Below, in pieces: positions 61,117-64,000 of a stretch of 64,000 bases of DNA. Each line of letters opens with the position of its first letter. Position 1 is the stretch's first letter. This DNA is from Aminobacter sp. HY435. GTDB lineage: Bacteria; Pseudomonadota; Alphaproteobacteria; Rhizobiales; Rhizobiaceae. The notes beneath the pieces were generated by a model. The model had not been told where the DNA came from. It saw only the letters and a program-made list of their open reading frames with translations, and did no database searches. The position numbers and the translations under genes are program-made. The stretch lies in assembly GCF_027568395.1 (NCBI RefSeq), contig NZ_JANKZL010000001.1, positions 460,476-524,475 of the forward strand, written 5' to 3'.

Positions 61117-63582
61117 TCAGGCGTCCGTGCGCTGGCGACGTGTCATCGCTGCGACCCTGTCCCTGATCCGCTGCACGAGCCCATGCGCGGCGACGTGCAC
61201 CTTGCCCGCGGCAGGGCGCGAGACGCCGCTTTTGTCGATGTAGTAGCTCGAATATTTGTCGAGGAACTGTTCGGAGCCGCCATAGGCGCCGTACCGGGGC
61301 AGACGCTTGAGATCGACCTTGTTGAGCACAAGGCCGAGCACCTTGCTGGCGATCTGCGGTTCGGCCGCCAGGATCGAGCGCACCAGCGGCCTTGGCGTCG
61401 CCCCCCATTCGGCGATCAATACGAAGCCGTCGGCGAGCGGCGAAAATGCCTTGGCGTCGACCACCGGCCCGAGCGGCGGCAGATCGACGACGATGTATTC
61501 GAAAGTCGCCTTCGCATCGTCGATGAATCGGCGCATCGCCGCCGACGAAAGCAATTCGCTGGTATGCGAGAAGCGGCCCCGAACCACCGCCGGAACGATC
61601 GCCAGCTTGCTCTGGCGGTCGACTTTCGCCACCGCCTGCCAGCCCAGGTCGCCGACCACGGCCTCGACCAGTCCGCGCTCGGCGTCGATGCCAAGCGAGC
61701 GGCTGAGCCCCGGATTGCGCAGGTCGCCGTCGATCAGCAGCGTCTTGATGCCGTTGCTGGCAAGCAGTCCGGCAAAATTGGCCGCGACAGTCGACTTGCC
61801 CTCTCCCGGCAGCATCGAGACAACGCCGATGACCTTGGCCGGCACATCCTGCAAGACCACGTCGCTGGCGATCTTGGCGCTGCGCAGCGTTTCGGCGAAC
61901 ATCGATGCGGGGCTCTCGACAGCGACGCGCATCCGCGCGCGCCGCTCGGCCGCCGGCGACACCGGTTGCTGGCCGGCCACCTGGCCGTCGGGCCGAGCCG
62001 TCTTCCGGTCATCGCCTCCGCCCAGCAGCGGCAGGTATCCGAGGAACTTCAGGCCGAGGCGCTCGCGCACGTCTTCTGCGGTTCTGAAGAAGCGCTCGTT
62101 GAATTCGTTGAGCGCCCCGAACCCAGCCCCCATCATCAGCCCGAGAACGAGCGACAAGCCGAGCACCAGGGAGGTGCGTGGGCTGGTGGCGCTGCGCGGC
62201 AACGTCGCTTCGGAAATCACGCGCACCTTGGCAATCGGGAAAGAGCGCTGCTGCGAGGCTTCCTCGTAGCGTGACAGGAACGTCTGGTAGAGCGTGCTCA
62301 GCGCCGTCGCCTGCTGCTGCAACTCGCGCAGGCGCACCTGCGCCTGGTTGGCGCTCGAGTTTTGGCCGGTCGCCTCAGACACGCTGTCGCGCAAGGCTGT
62401 TTCGCGCGACTGCGCCACCTCGAATTCGTTGCGATAGGTTTCCGCCAGCTGCGACAGCTCGCCGAAAATCTGGTTGGCAAGATCGGCTTGCTCCTTGCGC
62501 AGCGCCACCGCCTGCGGATGGTTCGGCCCGAAGCCTGAGGATATCTCCTGCTCGCGCTTCGAAACGGTCGAATAGCGCTTCTTGAGCTCCGAAATGACGG
62601 GATTTCCGGCCACCTCTGCCGACAGGGTCGAATTGCTGACCGCGGCCTCCGGGCCGCTGTCGACGATGGCGCGATACTGGTCGTAGCGGGCCTTGGCTTT
62701 CGCCGAGTCGGCCTGGGCCAGGATCATCTGGGCATTGAGATCAGCCAGCTGCTGTTCGGCGATTGTTTCGCCGCGCGCGGCGGCCAGCCCGTTCTCGGAG
62801 CGAAACTTCTCGACCTCCAGCGCCGCGGCCTGCGAACTCGTCCGCAACTCTTCGAGCCTGCCCTGCAGCCACACGGCAGCCTTTTCCGTGGCGTCGAAAC
62901 TGGCGTCCAACTGGTCGGCGACGAAGGCGTCGGCATATGCCTTGGTGATCGAGGCGGCCAGTTGCGGGTCGGTCGAACGATAGCCGATGGAGATGACATA
63001 GCTGCGGCCCACGCGATCGGCCATGACGTTCGCCTGAAGCATGGCCACCGCCTGTTCCCTGCGGAAAGCGGCGGTGGCAGCCTTGCGCTGCGCCTCGCTC
63101 GTCTCGGTTCCGCCGGAGGCTGTTTCCGGCCGTGAGCGGAAAATCTGCAGGATGGCCCGGCCATGGCCGGCGATCTCCGACAGCAGCGACTGCGGCGGAT
63201 CCATGAAGGCGGGGTTTTGGTCGAGCTTCTGCTTGTCCACGATGACGGACGCCAGCCGCGCCGATTTGATGATCTCGATCTGGCTGAGGATCGCCGCGTC
63301 GGTCTGCATGTTGACCGGCGTCGCCGAAACCTCGTCGACGATCTTGTTCATGCCCTCGTCGATCAGGACGCGCGTTGTCGCCGTGAAGGTCGGCGGCGTC
63401 GTCTGCAGATAGACCAGCCCGAGCAGAAGCCCTATGGCCGCGCCGATACCCACCACCTTGGCCTGGCGCTTGGCCATCGACACGAGCCGCTCCAGGTCGA
63501 TGAAATCGCTGCCTTCGCGCGCATCTTCCTTTGGCACCGGGCCGCGATGGCTGAAGGGGAAGCTGGCATAGTTCATCTGCAT
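61117..63582 (-). CDS. exoP: Exopolysaccharide chain-length co-polymerase/BY-kinase (ExoP-like)
   Basis: An 821-residue inner-membrane protein. The N-terminal Wzz domain has its first helix near residues 40-60 (VVGIGAAIGLLLGLVYLQ) and a long periplasmic coiled-coil at about residues 190-430. The second helix is near 480-500 (LVLGLSLVLGLMMGAGFGAL). The cytoplasmic tyrosine autokinase domain has Walker A SMLPGEGKST near 595, Walker A' LLIDGDLRN near 617 and Walker B YIVVDLPP near 697. The C-terminal tyrosine cluster is modest (YSSYY near 782). It controls polysaccharide chain length and export. The ATG at 63576 is an alternative start. Confidence 0.88.
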   Translation of the reverse strand: MQMNYASFPFSHRGPVPKEDAREGSDFIDLERLVSMAKRQAKVVGIGAAIGLLLGLVYLQTTPPTFTATTRVLIDEGMNKIVDEVSATPVNMQTDAAILSQIEIIKSARLASVIVDKQKLDQNPAFMDPPQSLLSEIAGHGRAILQIFRSRPETASGGTETSEAQRKAATAAFRREQAVAMLQANVMADRVGRSYVISIGYRSTDPQLAASITKAYADAFVADQLDASFDATEKAAVWLQGRLEELRTSSQAAALEVEKFRSENGLAAARGETIAEQQLADLNAQMILAQADSAKAKARYDQYRAIVDSGPEAAVSNSTLSAEVAGNPVISELKKRYSTVSKREQEISSGFGPNHPQAVALRKEQADLANQIFGELSQLAETYRNEFEVAQSRETALRDSVSEATGQNSSANQAQVRLRELQQQATALSTLYQTFLSRYEEASQQRSFPIAKVRVISEATLPRSATSPRTSLVLGLSLVLGLMMGAGFGALNEFNERFFRTAEDVRERLGLKFLGYLPLLGGGDDRKTARPDGQVAGQQPVSPAAERRARMRVAVESPASMFAETLRSAKIASDVVLQDVPAKVIGVVSMLPGEGKSTVAANFAGLLASNGIKTLLIDGDLRNPGLSRSLGIDAERGLVEAVVGDLGWQAVAKVDRQSKLAIVPAVVRGRFSHTSELLSSAAMRRFIDDAKATFEYIVVDLPPLGPVVDAKAFSPLADGFVLIAEWGATPRPLVRSILAAEPQIASKVLGLVLNKVDLKRLPRYGAYGGSEQFLDKYSSYYIDKSGVSRPAAGKVHVAAHGLVQRIRDRVAAMTRRQRTDA

Positions 63583-63638
63583 TCCAGTTCTTGCTTGGGC
63601 GCTTGCTTTCGCCTCTGGTTTCGGCCGCGCCGAAACGG

Positions 63639-63664
63639 TGCCGGGGGCAGTGACGCCCCCGGCA
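63639..63664 (-). terminator. Hairpin after the galU/exoN gene
   Basis: TGCCGGGGGC, loop AGTGAC and GCCCCCGGCA form a perfect 10-bp stem just beyond the stop of the uridylyltransferase gene (minus strand). The following sequence is only weakly T-rich. It separates that gene from exoP. Confidence 0.5.
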
Positions 63665-63670
63665 ATGGCC

Positions 63671-64000
63671 TCAGGCGACCGCCGCCTGGTCGTGCTCGGC
63701 GAGCAGTTCCCTGATCGCAGCCAGCACCGAGCCCCTGAGGTCGCTGCGCTTCAGCGCGAACGCCACGTTGGCCTGGATGAAGCCTTCCTTGGAGCCGCAG
63801 TCGAACATGCGGCCGTTGAACGGCCGGGCGAAGAACGCCTGGCTGGCCGCCAGCCTGACCATCGCATCGGTCAGTTGGATCTCGCCGCCGGCACCGCGCG
63901 CCTGCGTGCCGAGCAGCCCAAACACCTCCGGCTGCAGGATGTAGCGGCCGTTGATGTAGTAGTTCGACGGCGCCTCGGCCGGTTTCGGCTTTTCGACCAT
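63671..64000 (-). CDS. UTP--glucose-1-phosphate uridylyltransferase, C-terminal part
   Basis: The last 109 residues of a GalU/ExoN-type enzyme cut by the right edge. Visible conserved pieces are [32 protein letters not shown] and [19 protein letters not shown]. It makes UDP-glucose for polysaccharide synthesis, which fits the ExoP-like gene downstream on the same strand. The first ATG in view is an internal methionine of the VEKP motif, not the start. Confidence 0.9.
   Translation of the reverse strand: MVEKPKPAEAPSNYYINGRYILQPEVFGLLGTQARGAGGEIQLTDAMVRLAASQAFFARPFNGRMFDCGSKEGFIQANVAFALKRSDLRGSVLAAIRELLAEHDQAAVA

Overview
The window is a GC-rich chromosomal segment of an alphaproteobacterium, most likely a member of the order Hyphomicrobiales in the Mesorhizobium/Aminobacter/Phyllobacterium neighbourhood. 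This is inferred from the nuo gene order with a NuoE that carries a C-terminal helix-hairpin-helix extension, the oxygen-dependent cobalamin gene set, a BA14K-type protein, ExoP-type polysaccharide genes, and rhizobial-style palindromic repeats. No database search was possible, so the genus is not certain.

Region 1 (about 1-19,900, minus strand). A proS fragment at the left edge is followed by a roughly 500-base gap holding a possible plus-strand small RNA. Then comes a very long co-oriented cluster, listed here in transcription order: nuoA, B, C, D, E, F, a small membrane protein, an orphan helix-hairpin-helix protein, nuoG, H, I, J, K, L, M, N, birA, RNase J, methylmalonyl-CoA epimerase and a DUF1467 membrane protein. 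It encodes all 14 subunits of respiratory complex I plus two unassigned small genes inside the operon.

Region 2 (about 20,200-38,710). A YcaQ-like DNA glycosylase gene is followed by a cobalamin riboswitch controlling DUF1636-cobW-cobN-cobG-cobH-cobI-cobJ. cobK runs antisense, then come cobL-cobE-cobM, an antisense cbiD, and cobA-cobB-cobS-cobT. Together these cover most of corrin ring construction, the large cobaltochelatase subunit and part of the lower-loop assembly. CobF is absent and CbiD stands in its place. cobS and cobT here are the ribazole transferase and the NaMN:DMB phosphoribosyltransferase, not chelatase subunits. Five palindromic repeat elements are scattered in this cluster. 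At least two lie inside cobN and are translated.

Region 3 (about 38,850-43,350). A sulfate ABC transporter (binding protein, CysT, CysW, CysA) is followed by an Rrf2-family regulator that may sense sulfur or iron-sulfur status.

Region 4 (about 43,350-52,970). This stretch is mixed: a frameshifted small membrane ORF, a glycine-zipper lipoprotein, two tandem tRNA-Lys(CTT) genes with duplicated promoters, a PhzF-family isomerase, a MacAB-like efflux set, a periplasmic cupin, a Nudix hydrolase, an endonuclease/exonuclease/phosphatase protein, a BA14K-type protein and a PilZ protein.

Region 5 (about 52,980-64,000, almost all minus strand). ilvC has its 3' end triplicated in 97-bp tandem units. 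It is followed by a TetR regulator with a clear operator palindrome, an FAD monooxygenase with a perfect 19-bp inverted repeat over its start, kup, pdxJ, a DUF1796 putative cysteine peptidase, a plus-strand metallophosphatase, an ExoP-like polysaccharide co-polymerase/kinase and the 3' end of a galU/exoN gene. I saw no prophage, transposase, CRISPR array or toxin-antitoxin locus. The unusual material is mostly repeat-driven remodelling of coding genes (cobN, ilvC) and the two extra genes in the complex I operon.
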